This document shows, one piece after another, positions 63,023-64,000 of a DNA stretch of 64,000 nucleotides. Each line of letters begins with the position of its first letter. Within the stretch, counting starts at the first letter, position 1. Under the pieces are notes generated by a model. That model ran no database searches, was not told the origin of the DNA, and worked only from the letters and a program-made list of their open reading frames with translations. The position numbers were made by a program, and so were the translations under genes. This stretch comes from Anaerocolumna sp. MB42-C2 (lineage in GTDB: Bacteria; Bacillota; Clostridia; Lachnospirales; Lachnospiraceae): the NCBI RefSeq assembly GCF_030913705.1, contig NZ_CP133190.1:3488501-3552500 (forward strand), written 5' to 3'.

Positions 63023-63988
63023 ATGAATGACGTTTTACAAAGCATAAGAAAAATGGGTATTGTCCCGGTAGTAAAACTGGACAGGGTGGAAGATGCCGAA
63101 CCTTTGGCTAAGGCTCTGTGTGAAGGCGGGCTTCCTTGTGCCGAAGTAACTTTTCGAACGGATGCAGCAGAAGAAGCGATTCGTATTATGTCTGCCAAAT
63201 ATCCGGACATGTTAGTAGGGGCAGGAACAGTACTTACAACGGAACAGGTTGATAAAGCAATAAAAGCAGGGGCGACCTTTATTGTAAGTCCCGGCTTAAA
63301 TCCTAAAATCGTTAAATATTGTGTCTCCAAGGGAATACCGATTACACCTGGATGCGCTAACCCCAGTGATATTGAGCAGGCAATCGAATTAGGACTTGAA
63401 GTGGTTAAGTTCTTTCCGGCCGAAGCAGCAGGCGGATTAAATATGATCAAAGCAATGTCTGCGCCTTATGTTAACATGAAGTTTATGCCTACCGGTGGTA
63501 TTAATGAGAAGAACCTGATTACTTATCTGGATTTCCCTAAAATCATTGCATGCGGCGGAAGCTGGATGGTTAATGACGAAATGATTAAAGCGGGTGAATT
63601 TGATAAGATAAAGCAATTAACCAAAGAAGCGGTAACCAAAATGTTAGGGTTTGAATTACGTCATGTTGGTATTAATGCGTCGGATGAATCGGAAGCTGAG
63701 CAGATTGCATCGTCTTTTGAGAATATATTTGGATTTACTAAGAATTCAGGTGTAAGTTCCGTTTTTGCCGGACTTGGAATTGAAGTAATGAAAGCACCTT
63801 ATTTAGGTAAAAACGGCCATATTGCCATCCTGACCAATTATATTGAAAGAGCCATATATCATCTTGAGATGCAAGGTGTTGCCTTTGATATGAACACTGT
63901 AAAATATGATAATAAAGGTAACATGGCTGCAATCTATCTGGCAGAAGAAATTGGCGGCTTTGCGGTACACCTGCTTCAGAAGAAGTAA
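63023..63988 (+). CDS. eda: KDPG/KHG aldolase with C-terminal VOC-like domain
   Basis: 321 aa; the aldolase part is residues 1-210 and is usually the whole protein. KMGIVPVVKLDRVEDAEPLA, catalytic Glu41 in CAEVTFRT, Schiff-base Lys129 in VVKFFPAEAAGG, TGGINEKNL and ACGGSWMV are present. The extra ~105 residues (GFELRHVGINASDESEAEQI ... AIYLAEEIGGFAVHLLQKK) resemble a glyoxalase/VOC module. Cleaves 2-keto-3-deoxy-6-phosphogluconate to pyruvate and glyceraldehyde 3-phosphate. GGGAG precedes ATG. Confidence 0.9.
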   Translation: MNDVLQSIRKMGIVPVVKLDRVEDAEPLAKALCEGGLPCAEVTFRTDAAEEAIRIMSAKYPDMLVGAGTVLTTEQVDKAIKAGATFIVSPGLNPKIVKYCVSKGIPITPGCANPSDIEQAIELGLEVVKFFPAEAAGGLNMIKAMSAPYVNMKFMPTGGINEKNLITYLDFPKIIACGGSWMVNDEMIKAGEFDKIKQLTKEAVTKMLGFELRHVGINASDESEAEQIASSFENIFGFTKNSGVSSVFAGLGIEVMKAPYLGKNGHIAILTNYIERAIYHLEMQGVAFDMNTVKYDNKGNMAAIYLAEEIGGFAVHLLQKK

Positions 63989-64000
63989 TTTATAGATATT

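Overview
The window is low-GC Gram-positive DNA with strong AGGAGG-type ribosome binding sites. The gene set points to a spore-forming Clostridia of the Lachnospiraceae type: a yyaC spore protease, DUF5711, TSCPD, a DUF554 protein, a Tad-type pilus locus with an FHA protein, and a c-di-GMP-I riboswitch ahead of a chemoreceptor. No rRNA, tRNA, CRISPR array or transposase was found.

Layout. (1) 1-2630: the start of a Tad/Flp pilus locus: the 3' end of a probable prepilin peptidase, tadZ/cpaE, and a cpaF ATPase cut after codon 290. (2) ~2607-23060: a decayed siphophage-type prophage inserted in cpaF. It has a large serine integrase, ImmA and CI repressor on the minus strand, a divergent Cro-like gene, recombination genes (RecT, MBL nuclease, ERCC4 nuclease), a DUF927 replication ATPase followed by an iteron-like origin, several small genes, an ArpU-like late regulator, three self-contained 'moron' units, terS, terL, portal, and the first ~80 codons of a minor head gene. 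(3) ~23050: a deletion junction. The phage head gene runs directly into the inside of an FHA-domain gene of the kind that ends Tad loci, so the phage late genes, attR, the rest of cpaF and probably tadB/tadC and the pilins are gone. The pilus locus should be dead. Other decay marks are a recT with no 5' end, a frameshift in an alpha-CTD-containing phage gene, and an amber codon in a Dam methylase gene.

(4) 24145-42846: housekeeping genes: glpK, a rhomboid protease, a flavodoxin/SCP2 fusion, a histidine kinase, a HIT protein, murG, a TSCPD protein, mtnN, a coiled-coil membrane protein, pgi, an M15 peptidase, DUF554, niaR, and dnaX-ybaB-recR. Dispersed palindromic intergenic repeats occur here. 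(5) 42864-53167: a ~10 kb carbohydrate module (GH42 beta-galactosidase, sugar ABC binding protein and two permeases, a YesN/YesM-type two-component system, an enolase-superfamily sugar-acid dehydratase) bounded by two ~190 bp direct repeats. Behind the second repeat lies the 3' remnant of a zinc-ribbon protein gene. (6) 53786-64000: NUDIX hydrolase, c-di-GMP-I riboswitch plus chemoreceptor, a coiled-coil membrane protein, yyaC, a LysM membrane protein, DUF5711, CvpA, and a KDPG aldolase with a VOC-like extension.

The most notable points are the prophage/Tad double lesion, the iteron origin after the DUF927 gene, the LexA-box promoter inside the prophage, a minus-strand small membrane peptide with a structured leader (type I toxin-like), the direct-repeat-bounded sugar module, and the palindromic repeat family. 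All functional calls are from reading sequence; no database search was run.
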